Source: Chitinophaga sp. (GTDB taxonomy: Bacteria; Bacteroidota; Bacteroidia; Chitinophagales; Chitinophagaceae). Taken from it: a stretch of DNA of 64,000 bases. Made by a program: the position numbers and the translations under genes. Below the pieces are notes generated by a model. The model did not search any database. It saw only the letters and a program-made list of their open reading frames with translations, and was not told the DNA's origin. Each line of letters begins with the position of its first letter. Within the stretch, counting starts at the first letter, position 1. The DNA is taken from positions 310,001 to 374,000 of the forward strand of contig NZ_JAFAIX010000005.1 in assembly GCF_019236475.1 (NCBI RefSeq), read 5' to 3'. Positions 36,956-46,832 of the stretch are shown here, in pieces.

Positions 36956-38590
36956 ATGAGAAAATATACCATATTACTCCCCGTGCTGGCTTGTATTGGC
37001 ATTACAGCCTGCCAGAAAAATGTGATCGAAAAAGAGCCGTTGGAATTTGTGAATGAAGACTTGATTTTCGACAAGCTGGATTCACTGGGCGTTTACGCAG
37101 AAAGATATCTCTACAATAGTTATGCTGATCTTCCTTCCGGCTTCAATCGCATAGGTGATAATATCCTGGATGCTGGTACAGATGATGCCGTTCCCAGCAA
37201 CGCAACAGATCCAGTACAATACTTCTCCAATGGTCAATGGACGCCCTTCAACCTCCCAGACAACAAGTGGGATCAGAACTATGGCCTCATTCAGAAAGTA
37301 AATCTCTTTCTGTCAAAAATAGACCAGGTGCCGCTGAAAACACCCGGATTAATGGACCAATGGAAGAACGAAGCGCGACTCCTCCGTGCGGTGGCCTACT
37401 TCGAGCTGATTAAAAGATGGGGCGGCGTTCCTATTGTGGGCGACAAAGTATTTGATATCAATTCCAATTTATCATATAGCCGTAACAGTTATGACGAATG
37501 TGTAAAATACATTGTAACCGAAATTGATACAGCTCGCAAATACCTGCCAGCAAGTTATGCTACCGCTTATTTCGGTCGCCTGACCAGCGGTGCCGCCATG
37601 GCATTGAAATCCAGGGTATTGCTGTATGCTGCTAGTCCGCTCAACAATCCTAACAACAACATAGAAAAATGGCAAGCAGCGGCCCAAGCAGCCAAAGACC
37701 TCATGGATACCAAAGCTTATGCACTCACTACTGCTTACGATGATCCTTATCTCAAGCGTAAGAATAGCGAAACCATCCTGGCGTATATGACAGGACAGGG
37801 TTACCTGGTAGAGCTGAATAACGGCCCTGTGGGTTCCAAACGTGGAGACAGAGGTAAAACCAACCCTACGCAGGAACTGGCAGATGAATTTGAAATGGCG
37901 AATGGAAAAATGATTGGTGATGCTGGTTCCGGGTACAATGCTGCCACTCCTTATATCAACCGTGACCCAAGGTTTTACTATACCATCTTCCATAATAATA
38001 TGTCATGGTTAGGAAGAAATATTGAAACGTTTGACGGTGGGATAGACCGCCCGGCAGGTTTTGGAAAGGCCAATAGCGGTGAAACACGCACAGGTTACTA
38101 CATGCGTAAGTTCCTCACTACTTCTGGTACCACCAGCAGCTACGCCAGCTCTGATCACTGCTTCCCGATCTTTCGTTATGCAGAGATACTTTTAAACTAC
38201 GCCGAAGCGCTCAATGAAGCCAGTGGCCCGTCTAAAGAGGTATACGATGCGGTAGAGCAAATCCGTAAACGTGCTAAACTCAATCCCTATACGCTCCCGG
38301 TAGGATTAACACAAGACCAGATGCGCGCGCGTATACGTCATGAACGCCGTGTGGAAATGGCTTTCGAAGAACAACGATTCTGGGATATCCGCCGTTGGAA
38401 AATGGCAGACAAAGTGTTGAACACATCCCTGCACGGTATGCAGATCACCAAAAATCCAGATGCTACCCTCAATTATAAAGTAGTAGAAGTAACACCTACC
38501 AAATTCCTTGCTGATCGCATGTTCCTCTTCCCTATTCCTTACAAGGAACTGGTGGCCAATCCTAACATGCGTCAAAATCCTAACTGGTAA
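36956..38590 (+). CDS. SusD/RagB-like glycan-binding lipoprotein (first pair)
   Basis: The 544-residue product has lipobox ITAC (MRKYTILLPVLACIGITACQ) and the SusD fold. It shows N-terminal TPR-like helices (RLLRAVAYFELIKRWGGVP) and the recurrent SGAAMALKSRVLLYAASPL. The central insert differs between family members and usually contacts the glycan. The C-terminal segment is FRYAEILLNYAEALNEA followed by RRVEMAFEEQRFWDIRRWK. SusD forms the lid of the SusC barrel at the cell surface. It pairs with the transporter 18 bases upstream. Confidence 0.95.
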   Translation: MRKYTILLPVLACIGITACQKNVIEKEPLEFVNEDLIFDKLDSLGVYAERYLYNSYADLPSGFNRIGDNILDAGTDDAVPSNATDPVQYFSNGQWTPFNLPDNKWDQNYGLIQKVNLFLSKIDQVPLKTPGLMDQWKNEARLLRAVAYFELIKRWGGVPIVGDKVFDINSNLSYSRNSYDECVKYIVTEIDTARKYLPASYATAYFGRLTSGAAMALKSRVLLYAASPLNNPNNNIEKWQAAAQAAKDLMDTKAYALTTAYDDPYLKRKNSETILAYMTGQGYLVELNNGPVGSKRGDRGKTNPTQELADEFEMANGKMIGDAGSGYNAATPYINRDPRFYYTIFHNNMSWLGRNIETFDGGIDRPAGFGKANSGETRTGYYMRKFLTTSGTTSSYASSDHCFPIFRYAEILLNYAEALNEASGPSKEVYDAVEQIRKRAKLNPYTLPVGLTQDQMRARIRHERRVEMAFEEQRFWDIRRWKMADKVLNTSLHGMQITKNPDATLNYKVVEVTPTKFLADRMFLFPIPYKELVANPNMRQNPNW

Positions 38591-38608
38591 CATTAAACAA
38601 GGCTAACA

Positions 38609-41600
38609 ATGAAAAAATTATTATATCATCTCCTTTGCTGCTGCTTTCTGCTGTACATGGCGCTACCAGCCATTGCCCAGAAACCAGTAACTGGTACCAC
38701 CGTAAACGGTACCGTTTCAGAAGGAGCGCAACCGCTGATAGGCGTATCCGTTTTTGAGAAAGACTTCCCTACAAACGGTGTGGCCACAGATGAAAAAGGA
38801 CGTTATTCTCTCACCCTGAAAGGTAAAGCCGGTATCCTGATATTCTCTTATGTAGGATACCTCAAACGCGAATTACCAGCAGCAGAAGCCAATGGTAAGA
38901 TTGTACTGCAACCGGATGTGAAAGGGATGGAAGATGTGGTGGTTATCGGTTATGGTACGCCTAAAAAGCCTACTGTTACCGGTGCGGTGAGCGCTATCTC
39001 TGGTGCGCAGATCCGTCAAAGTCCTTCTGCCAGTTTGCAGAACGCACTGGCCGGACGCCTCCCTGGCTTGTTCACACAACAACGTGGCGGTCAACCTGGT
39101 AAAGACGGTGCGGCATTCCAGATTCGTGGTATCAGTTCTTATAACACTACTGATAACAACTCTGCGAACAATCCGTTGATCATTGTGGATGATATCGAAT
39201 TCTCTTACGACCAAGTAAGCCAGTTGGACCCGAATGAGATTGAAAGTATTTCTATTTTGAAAGACGCGTCTACCACCGCTGTTTATGGTATCCGCGGAGC
39301 AAACGGTGTAATGGTGATCACTACTCGCCGTGGTAAGTCCGGTAAGCCACAGTTGACAGTGCGTAATGAAACTGGTTTCCTGAAACCTACACGTCCGCCG
39401 AAAATGAATGATGGTTATACAACCCTGAGCCTGCTCCGGGAATATGAAACCACCAACATGCGCGACCCCGCTGTGAAATATCCTACTTTCTTCGCAGGCA
39501 ACAACTTGGATTACTACAAGGACAACAGCGACCCCTATATGCATCCAAACGTGGACTGGTGGGGAGAATTGATGCGTAAGTATAGCATGCAGAACAGAAC
39601 CAACTTCGATATCAGCGGTGGTTCGGATTATATCAAATACTTTATCTCTCTGGGCTACATCACACAGGGAGGTATCTTCAAAAACTTCAGTTCTAACGAA
39701 GGCTATAACAGTAACTATTTTTACAACCGTTATAACTTCCGCTCTAACATCGATATCGATCCTACAAAAGATCTGCATATTCGTGTAGACCTATCCGGAA
39801 GATTCGGTACGATCAACGAACCAAACGACAAACCTTTTAACGGCGGTGGTACTACTTTCCAGTATCTCTGGAACGGAGAACTTTCCTCCTTCGGTTATCC
39901 GATATACAATCAGAATGGCTCCCTTGGAGGTACCCTGAGTACCGGTACCAAACCCAATCCTATAGGGGTATTGCAATACGGCGGTTATAACCGCAGCTAT
40001 GAAAACGACTTCAACGTTGTTACTTCTGCTACCCAAAAACTGGATTTCATTACGAAAGGATTATCTGCAAACGTGCTGGTATCGCTGGCGAGTGATTATA
40101 ATTTTGTTCGCAGTCTCACTCGTGCCAATAATGAAATCCTGTTTTACTACTATGATGCAGTAGCACAAGCTTATAAACCAGTGGTGAACAACCTGTACAG
40201 AATGGGCAAACTCAGCTCTTCCGGTGGATATCGTGGGAGTGCCCGTAAGCTGAATCTACAAGGTTCTTTGAACTACGGTAGAAGCTTCGGTGGTCATAAC
40301 GTATCCGGATTACTGCTGTTCAACCAGAATACCAATACCACCAATGCATGGAATGGCTCTGACGCTGTTGTGGCCGGTATCCCTGCGAATTTCCGCGGTA
40401 TCACTGGTCGTATCGGTTATAACTACAAACTGAAATACCTGGTGGATATCAACGCGGGTTATAACGGGTCTGATCGTTTTGCCAGCAGCAAAAAATATGG
40501 TCTCTTCCCTGCTATTGGCCTGGGTTGGAATATCAGTGAAGAAAGTTTCTTCAAGGATAATATCAAATTCATTGACGCCTTTAAACTCCGTGGATCTTAC
40601 GGCCTCGTAGGTAGTGATAAAATCGGTGCTTACAAATACCTGTATGAGCAAATTTACGCTGCCGGCAAAGGATACAATTTCGGTGAATTACCTGTAAGCT
40701 ATAATGGTACCGTAGAAGGCGATCTTGGTAACGACCAGGTAACCTGGGAAAAAGAACGTAAAGCCGATATCGGTGTGGATATCAAAATGTTTGATGGTAA
40801 AATCGGTATCGTAGCGGATTATTTTGATAACTATCGTTATGATATCCTTTCTACCCGTGGTACAGTGCCACAGCCCGTTGGTGTTGGTCTTCCACCATTA
40901 AACCTCGGACGCGTGAGCAACAAAGGATATGAGATTGAGGTAGAATACAACAACCGCTCTCACAAGATCCAGTACTTCGTAAAAGGTCAGATCAGCTTTG
41001 CTAAAAACAAAATCCTCTATCGCGATGAGCCTATGGCGAAATACCCATGGATGTCGCAAACAGGTAAATCCATCGGGCAGGCATTCGGCTATAAATACAT
41101 TGGTATGTTCCAGGATGTGGAAGATGTATTCAACAGTCCTAAACTGATTACCAGTGTACCTATGCAGAACATCTTCCCAGGCGCATTGAAATTCGCAGAC
41201 CTCAATGGCGACGGTATCATCGATGATAACGATAAACTAGCGATGGGTGTGAATCAGCCGAGATATATTTCTGGTCTGAGCTTCGGGTTCTCCTACAAGG
41301 GTTTTGACTTCAGTACTTTGTTTCAGGGTTCCTTTGATTATGTGATCAATATCCAACGTGGTTCATTGGCTTATAGTCGTCCGGAAAGACAATCAGTGCC
41401 TTTCAACCTCGGTAGATGGACACCATGGACAACGGATGTTACTTACCCAGCACTGGCCGATGGACAAGGTAGTCCGCAGTCTTCCACCTACTGGTACAGA
41501 AGAGGGGATTATGTGAGATGGAAAAACGTTGAAATCGGATATGCCATTCCTACCTCCTTGCTGAAACACAAGCTGGTAAAGAATATCCGCATGTACTTTA

Positions 41601-41731
41601 ACGGTTACAATTTGGCCCTGGTGTATAACAAACTGCCAGTAGCCATTGACCCGGAATCTGCCATGTCATCCAGCATTGGGGAATATCCACAACAGAGAAT
41701 ATATAACATCGGATTACAGGTAGGATTGTAA
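38609..41731 (+). CDS. SusC/RagA-like TonB-dependent outer-membrane transporter (second pair)
   Basis: A full-length 1040-residue SusC protein. The signal peptide (MALPAIAQ region) is followed by a carboxypeptidase-D-like beta domain (TVNGTVSEGAQPLIGVSVFE, YSLTLKGKAGILIFSYVGYL). Next are the TonB-box region EDVVVIGYGTPKKPTVTGAV, the plug (LAGRLPGLFTQQRGGQPG, IESISILKDASTTAVYGIRG) and a 22-strand-type barrel ending IYNIGLQVGL. It transports oligosaccharides across the outer membrane with TonB energy. It is encoded 18 bases after the first SusD, so the locus holds two complete import pairs in one operon, perhaps for different pieces of the same glycan. Confidence 0.96.
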   Translation: MKKLLYHLLCCCFLLYMALPAIAQKPVTGTTVNGTVSEGAQPLIGVSVFEKDFPTNGVATDEKGRYSLTLKGKAGILIFSYVGYLKRELPAAEANGKIVLQPDVKGMEDVVVIGYGTPKKPTVTGAVSAISGAQIRQSPSASLQNALAGRLPGLFTQQRGGQPGKDGAAFQIRGISSYNTTDNNSANNPLIIVDDIEFSYDQVSQLDPNEIESISILKDASTTAVYGIRGANGVMVITTRRGKSGKPQLTVRNETGFLKPTRPPKMNDGYTTLSLLREYETTNMRDPAVKYPTFFAGNNLDYYKDNSDPYMHPNVDWWGELMRKYSMQNRTNFDISGGSDYIKYFISLGYITQGGIFKNFSSNEGYNSNYFYNRYNFRSNIDIDPTKDLHIRVDLSGRFGTINEPNDKPFNGGGTTFQYLWNGELSSFGYPIYNQNGSLGGTLSTGTKPNPIGVLQYGGYNRSYENDFNVVTSATQKLDFITKGLSANVLVSLASDYNFVRSLTRANNEILFYYYDAVAQAYKPVVNNLYRMGKLSSSGGYRGSARKLNLQGSLNYGRSFGGHNVSGLLLFNQNTNTTNAWNGSDAVVAGIPANFRGITGRIGYNYKLKYLVDINAGYNGSDRFASSKKYGLFPAIGLGWNISEESFFKDNIKFIDAFKLRGSYGLVGSDKIGAYKYLYEQIYAAGKGYNFGELPVSYNGTVEGDLGNDQVTWEKERKADIGVDIKMFDGKIGIVADYFDNYRYDILSTRGTVPQPVGVGLPPLNLGRVSNKGYEIEVEYNNRSHKIQYFVKGQISFAKNKILYRDEPMAKYPWMSQTGKSIGQAFGYKYIGMFQDVEDVFNSPKLITSVPMQNIFPGALKFADLNGDGIIDDNDKLAMGVNQPRYISGLSFGFSYKGFDFSTLFQGSFDYVINIQRGSLAYSRPERQSVPFNLGRWTPWTTDVTYPALADGQGSPQSSTYWYRRGDYVRWKNVEIGYAIPTSLLKHKLVKNIRMYFNGYNLALVYNKLPVAIDPESAMSSSIGEYPQQRIYNIGLQVGL

Positions 41732-41762
41732 TAAGCATTGTTGTATCGTAAAATCCAGACAA

Positions 41763-43541
41763 ATGATTAAACAACTAATAAAATATATCGTAGCAGGAAG
41801 CCTGGTAACCGCCATGATGGTAGCCTGTAAAAAGTCCGACAGCTTCCTCGACAAGCGCCAAACGGAAAGTTTGACCGAACAGTTGGTATTTTCGGACAGT
41901 GCCAAAACACTGAGTTTTCTCACTGACTTATATGCTTATACCGGTATGGACTTGATCCATAACCGGTATACGCTGATCACTTCCGCCCTGGGGAATGACT
42001 ATGCTTGTATGGAGGATATGACGTCTCACTCTGTCTCCTATTACAGCGATCCACAAGCCAGCTTTATCACTGGTGCTTCCACGGCGAGAAACTATTTCAC
42101 CACCAACTATTACAAGACCTATTATCAAAAAATCAGGGCTGCCAATCAATACATGAAAAAGGTGAAAGGCTCTCCGCTTTCTCCTGCGATGCAGATCAGG
42201 ACTTCCGCAGAAGCCCGGTACCTGCGCGCCTGGTATTATGCCCAACTAGTAAGGTATTTCGGAGGAGTGATGATGGTGGGAGACACGATCTACGCTGACC
42301 TATCCACACCCATCGATTATAAGCGTAATAGCTACAAGGAGTGTATAGACTATATCGCAGCGGAATGCGACAAAGCAGGGGCTGATTTGCCTACTGCGAT
42401 GGACCAACCTGCAGCCGACTATGGCCGCATCACGAAAGGTATGTGTATGGCCCTGAAAGCGCGCATGCTAGTAACTGCAGCCAGTCCACTCTACAACGGT
42501 AATCCTATTACCAAGGACCCTCAGCAGCAACCACTCATCTGCTATAGCCCTACCTACGATGCAACGCTCTGGCAGAAAGCAGCAGATGCTTGTAAGGCAG
42601 TGATGAATTCTAATATCTATTCCCTCTTCGAAACAGAGTCTACGCCAGGTGCAAGGGCTGGGTACAGCTTCTGGAAATTATTCCTGCTGCGTAAGAACTC
42701 AGAGTATATCATGCCGTACATGATGGGATACAATACTAACCTGGAAGGCGCCTGGTTCCCTAACTCTCGTGGCGGTTCCGGATGGAGCACTCCTAGTCAG
42801 AACCTCGTAGATGCCTTCGGTATGGCCAATGGTAAAGCTACCAGCGCTCCTGGCTCCGGTTATGATCCTAAATTCCCTTACAACAACAGAGATCCAAGGT
42901 TCTATAATACCATCATCTACAATCAGGCAACTGTTTTCAATAACAGCACCAAAAAAATGGACCCAGTGGATATTTACAAAACCTGGCAGGGAACCCTCTC
43001 TGCAGATGGTTTGCAAGCCTATTCTACCAAAACCGGTTATTATAGCCGTAAAATGTGTAATGACAGTACCGGTAGATATACCAATACACAAAGGGTCTAT
43101 CCTGTTATCCGTTATACCGAAATACTAATGGGTTATGCAGAAGCCATGAATGAATTGAACGGTCCTACCCAGGAAGTTTATGACATTGTTAAGAGTATCC
43201 GCAGACGGGGCGGCGTTCAAGCTGGCGCCGACAATATGTACGGCCTGGATGCAGGTATGTCTAAAGAGGCGATGCGTGGCGTTATCCGCAATGAATATGA
43301 AGTGGAATTTGCCTACGAAGGCCACTGGTACTATGATACCCGTCGTTGGAAAACAGCAGAAGTGACCGAAAACAGACCTATCCAGGGTATGATGGTCACC
43401 AAACAGCAAGACAATACCTTTACTTACCAGGCGATTACTGCGCTCAACGCAGTATTCCTGTATCCAAAAATGTATTTCGCGCCACTGCCTTTTGACGAGG
43501 TAAATAAAAGCAGTACATTATTACAGAATCCAGGATGGTAA
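41763..43541 (+). CDS. SusD/RagB-like glycan-binding lipoprotein (second pair)
   Basis: A 592-residue SusD protein with lipobox MVAC (IKYIVAGSLVTAMMVACKK). It shows the helical core (AEARYLRAWYYAQLVRYFGG, KGMCMALKARMLVTAASPLY), a long variable insert, and the late motif IRYTEILMGYAEAMNEL followed by YEVEFAYEGHWYYDTRRWK. It is about 50 residues longer than the first SusD, mostly in the region that normally faces the ligand. This is consistent with a different glycan contact surface. It lies 31 bases after the second SusC. Confidence 0.95.
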   Translation: MIKQLIKYIVAGSLVTAMMVACKKSDSFLDKRQTESLTEQLVFSDSAKTLSFLTDLYAYTGMDLIHNRYTLITSALGNDYACMEDMTSHSVSYYSDPQASFITGASTARNYFTTNYYKTYYQKIRAANQYMKKVKGSPLSPAMQIRTSAEARYLRAWYYAQLVRYFGGVMMVGDTIYADLSTPIDYKRNSYKECIDYIAAECDKAGADLPTAMDQPAADYGRITKGMCMALKARMLVTAASPLYNGNPITKDPQQQPLICYSPTYDATLWQKAADACKAVMNSNIYSLFETESTPGARAGYSFWKLFLLRKNSEYIMPYMMGYNTNLEGAWFPNSRGGSGWSTPSQNLVDAFGMANGKATSAPGSGYDPKFPYNNRDPRFYNTIIYNQATVFNNSTKKMDPVDIYKTWQGTLSADGLQAYSTKTGYYSRKMCNDSTGRYTNTQRVYPVIRYTEILMGYAEAMNELNGPTQEVYDIVKSIRRRGGVQAGADNMYGLDAGMSKEAMRGVIRNEYEVEFAYEGHWYYDTRRWKTAEVTENRPIQGMMVTKQQDNTFTYQAITALNAVFLYPKMYFAPLPFDEVNKSSTLLQNPGW

Positions 43542-43561
43542 ATTATACTTTTATACGGACC

Positions 43562-44992
43562 ATGAAAAAACTAATTATCGCCGCCGCCTTGCTGGGAGCA
43601 GTTTTCCAGGCAGGCGCACAAGACACTACCAAACGCGCCATCCCCTTAAAGTATGGCGCGCAATACACCGGCAAAAGATCGGATGAGGCCATGAATAAAT
43701 GGCGTAGCAACCGATTTGGACAGTTCATCCACTGGGGGCTTTATGCCATCCCTGGCGGGGTATGGAATGGTAAAACATATAACTATGCCGCGGAATTTCT
43801 GAAATCTAGTGCCAGAATTCCCACGCCTGTATGGGATTCCTTGATGTACCAGTTCAATCCTGCGAAATTCGATGCGAAAGCATGGGCCAAAATGGCTAAG
43901 AAGATGGGCGTGAAATACATGACTATCACCACCAAGCACCATGAAGGCTTCTGCCTCTGGCCTAGCCAGTATACGGATTTCACAGTGGCTAATAGTCCTT
44001 ATAAAAAGGATATCATCAAACAACTGGTGGAAGCCTACAATGCAGAAGGTATAGATGTAAATTTCTACTACTCCGTGCTCGACTGGCATCATCCGGACTG
44101 GAGATACGATATCAAAACACCAGAAGATAGTGTAGCGATGAGTCGTTACCTGACATTCGCCTACAACCAGTTGAAAGAGCTGGCCACCAATTACCCTACC
44201 GTTAAAGCTTTCTGGTTTGATGGTACTTGGGATAATTCCGTAAAACTGAATGGTAAATGGACTTACGAAGTAGAGAAAATGCTGAAAGAAGTGCGTCCGG
44301 GAGTGATTGTAAATAGTCGCCTCCGCGCAGATGACTTTGGCAAACGTCATAAGGATTCCAATGGGCAATTGATGGGCGACTACGAGTCCGGTTACGAACG
44401 TCGTTTACCCGATCCCGTTACTGACCTCGCCGTTACCAAATGGGACTGGGAAGCCTGCATGACCATTCCAGAAAACCAATGGGGATATCATAAAGATTGG
44501 ACGATCAGTCATGTGAAATCACCGCTGGAGCTCCTGGAAATGTTGGTGCATACTACTTCTATGGGTGGTAACTTTTTGCTGAACTTCGGGCCTTCTGGAG
44601 AGGGGACTTTCCGTCCGCAGGAACTGAACATCGCCAATACGATTGGTGCATGGATGAGCAAATACGGCAATGTGATCTGGGATTGTGATTATGCCGGCAT
44701 GAAAAAAGAAGACTGGGGATATTACACTAAAAAGAAAGGTAGCAATCAACTGAATATGGTCGTGTTTAATGTGCCAGTGAGTGGATTGCTGCGCGTTAAT
44801 ACGCCAAAGGGAATGGTACTGGAAAAAGCAGCATTTCTCGATAATAAAGGTGTAAGCCTGACAGTAGAGGAGATTGCCGCCAATCAATACCTTATACATA
44901 TCCCTGTAAAATTATACACGTCTCCGCAAGTAATACAGGTAGATTACCGAGAAGGGAATGTCAAAGGTAGCTACGAAAAAGCGAAGACCTAA
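43562..44992 (+). CDS. Alpha-L-fucosidase, family GH29
   Basis: From ATG 43562 the product is 476 residues with signal peptide MKKLIIAAALLGAVFQAGAQ. A longer frame from 43535 would overlap the SusD stop and bury the signal. GH29 landmarks are NRFGQFIHWGLYAIPGG, MTITTKHHEGFCLWPS with the sugar-binding His pair, YYSVLDWHHPDW, and the nucleophile region VKAFWFDGTWDN with Asp at about 220. Later segments are SMGGNFLLNFGPSGEG and a C-terminal beta domain. It releases alpha-linked L-fucose in the periplasm or at the surface. It is the last gene of the operon, which implies a fucosylated target glycan. A strong terminator follows. Confidence 0.95.
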   Translation: MKKLIIAAALLGAVFQAGAQDTTKRAIPLKYGAQYTGKRSDEAMNKWRSNRFGQFIHWGLYAIPGGVWNGKTYNYAAEFLKSSARIPTPVWDSLMYQFNPAKFDAKAWAKMAKKMGVKYMTITTKHHEGFCLWPSQYTDFTVANSPYKKDIIKQLVEAYNAEGIDVNFYYSVLDWHHPDWRYDIKTPEDSVAMSRYLTFAYNQLKELATNYPTVKAFWFDGTWDNSVKLNGKWTYEVEKMLKEVRPGVIVNSRLRADDFGKRHKDSNGQLMGDYESGYERRLPDPVTDLAVTKWDWEACMTIPENQWGYHKDWTISHVKSPLELLEMLVHTTSMGGNFLLNFGPSGEGTFRPQELNIANTIGAWMSKYGNVIWDCDYAGMKKEDWGYYTKKKGSNQLNMVVFNVPVSGLLRVNTPKGMVLEKAAFLDNKGVSLTVEEIAANQYLIHIPVKLYTSPQVIQVDYREGNVKGSYEKAKT

Positions 44993-45025
44993 AAATAATG
45001 CATGATCGGTTAGCCCCAAATGACC

Positions 45026-45060
45026 GGGCATCAGCGTTTGCTGATGCCCTATTTTTTTTA
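45026..45060 (+). terminator. Terminator of the polysaccharide operon
   Basis: Perfect 10-base stem GGGCATCAGC/GCTGATGCCC with a GTTT loop, followed by TATTTTTTT. It is 33 bases after the fucosidase stop. Confidence 0.9.
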
Positions 45061-45154
45061 TCATTGCAGCCAGGAAGCGTCACCTTTGGCAGTAAATAGC
45101 CTCAAACGATTCATGCCCACAAAATAATGAAAAGCGGATAGGATGCAGCATTTC

Positions 45155-45204
45155 TCACGCAAAAGGCACAAAGGAAAACTTATTTCCTTTGCGCCTTTGC
45201 GTGA
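45155..45204. repeat. Inverted repeat of CGCAAAGG-type units
   Basis: Arms 45155-45177 and 45183-45204 (TCACGCAAAAGGCACAAAGG against CCTTTGCGCCTTTGCGTGA) pair with few mismatches around five bases. The right arm is two CTTTGCG units. It lies 11 bases past the GH20 stop, the same distance and orientation as the related hairpin at 26289-26340. No T-tract follows on the minus strand, so it is listed as a repeat rather than a terminator. Confidence 0.6.
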
Positions 45205-45215
45205 AAAAATTCGCA

Positions 45216-46799
45216 TTAGTCCTTATAATCGCTTACGGTCTTTTTCTTCGGAATTGGCTCCGGATGGAAACTAGGTGTAAACGGATCATAGTAATACAAT
45301 CCTGCTGCTTTAAACAGCTCCAACTGCGGCTTCAGGCGCTTCATAAAATCGGCTGTATTTTTTTGGGCAGTAGGTGTCCAGCAGATTTCTGCCAGCGCAC
45401 ATATTCTTGGGAAAGTAAGATAATCCAGTCGCTCTACACTAGGCACCGTTTCTGTCCACAAATTAGCTTGCATACCCGCAATCAGGGCAGGATCAGCATT
45501 TGCGGGGAGGTATTTTTCCGGAGAGAAAGTATAGACATTCTCTATACTGTTTAACAACTTATTCCATCTGCGACCATGACGATGCGTACTATCCTGTACG
45601 AAATCGAAGTACAGTGGCAATCGTGGACATATAACCGTTGTATAACCTTTCTGTAAGGCCATTTCCAGGGTAGCTGGTTTGTCGTGGCGCCACCAGAAGA
45701 TGATAGTTTTATCGCGCGGCAGTGAGATTTCCGCCATTTCATCCCAGGCCAGCATCTTGCTATGCATGCTGTATACGGAATCAGACATCCGGCGCATAAA
45801 ATACAGCTCTGCATCTTTCAGCGTAGACAGGTGTTCCCGTTGCATCAGTGCTTGAATGCTGCTATCGGTATGCCATTTTTCGTTGCCATAGCTCACTTCA
45901 TCGCCGCCTAGGTGAATCATACCGTATGGAAACAGTTGATTCACTTCATGGAGGATATTGGAGAGATAAGTATACGTTCCTTCTTTACCTGGATTGAAAG
46001 TAAACTCAGGATGCCCTTTAGAGCCACCGCCGCTGAATTCTGGATAGGCCTTATTGGCCGCAGTGGCATGTCCTGGCATATCGATTTCCGGAATTACCTC
46101 GATGAATCGTTGACGGGCATATTCCACCACTTCGCGGATATCTGCTTGAGTGTAGTATTTCGCAGGGGCTTGTGGATCGGTGTAGTTGCCGATGCCACCT
46201 ACTGTAGTCAATTTAGGATATTGATTGATTTGAATACGCCATCCTGGCTCATCTGTCAAGTGCCAGTGGAAGCGATTCAATTTGTAGTAAGCCATCCAGT
46301 TGAGCAGGGATTTCACCTTTTCCTTTCCGAAGAAGTGGCGGGATTCATCCAGCATATAGCCTCTCCAGGCATATTTGGGCGCATCTGTGATGGTCCAGTA
46401 TTTCAGGTCTGCACCTTCATTTTGAATCAACTGTAAAAGCGAAATAGCGCCATTGAAAACCCCTTCCGCGGTGTTCCCTTTAATCAGGATGCCGGTTTTG
46501 CTGATTTGCAATACATACGCTTCTGGATTTTTATCCTTCAGTGCAGCAATTTGCAGGTGGATAGCCTGTTTGCCGGCCACTTCTACTGGTAGCCTGAAAG
46601 CAGCAAGTTCTCTACTGAGGAAATCAGCCGTATTTTTTATTTCCGGTTGATCCGTAATTACATCGATAGTTGCCGGGAGATGGTAAGACCCTTTTGCCAC
46701 CACCGCTTTTTGTGGCATGGGAATTATGGGACATTGCGTTTGTGCGTGGACGTTATACGCCACCAACAAGAGCACGGCAAAGGATTTTAATCGTTTCAC
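45216..46799 (-). CDS. Beta-N-acetylhexosaminidase, family GH20
   Basis: A 527-residue exported enzyme (signal about 1-19, ending NVHAQ). Residues about 20-135 are the GH20b-type domain. The catalytic TIM barrel starts at AWRGYMLDESRHFFGKEKVK and contains FHWHLTDEPGWRIQI, EIDMPGHATAA and the catalytic pair D300-E301 in HLGGDEVSYGNEKW. E is the general acid and D orients the substrate N-acetyl group. WTETVPS follows. It removes terminal GlcNAc or GalNAc from glycans. It is convergent with the fucosidase operon and likely works on the same material, because fucose and HexNAc co-occur in N-glycans and similar polymers. Confidence 0.95.
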   Translation of the reverse strand: MKRLKSFAVLLLVAYNVHAQTQCPIIPMPQKAVVAKGSYHLPATIDVITDQPEIKNTADFLSRELAAFRLPVEVAGKQAIHLQIAALKDKNPEAYVLQISKTGILIKGNTAEGVFNGAISLLQLIQNEGADLKYWTITDAPKYAWRGYMLDESRHFFGKEKVKSLLNWMAYYKLNRFHWHLTDEPGWRIQINQYPKLTTVGGIGNYTDPQAPAKYYTQADIREVVEYARQRFIEVIPEIDMPGHATAANKAYPEFSGGGSKGHPEFTFNPGKEGTYTYLSNILHEVNQLFPYGMIHLGGDEVSYGNEKWHTDSSIQALMQREHLSTLKDAELYFMRRMSDSVYSMHSKMLAWDEMAEISLPRDKTIIFWWRHDKPATLEMALQKGYTTVICPRLPLYFDFVQDSTHRHGRRWNKLLNSIENVYTFSPEKYLPANADPALIAGMQANLWTETVPSVERLDYLTFPRICALAEICWTPTAQKNTADFMKRLKPQLELFKAAGLYYYDPFTPSFHPEPIPKKKTVSDYKD

Positions 46800-46832
46800 T
46801 GTTCGTTATGATTTAGGTCGATAAAGTTTCAT

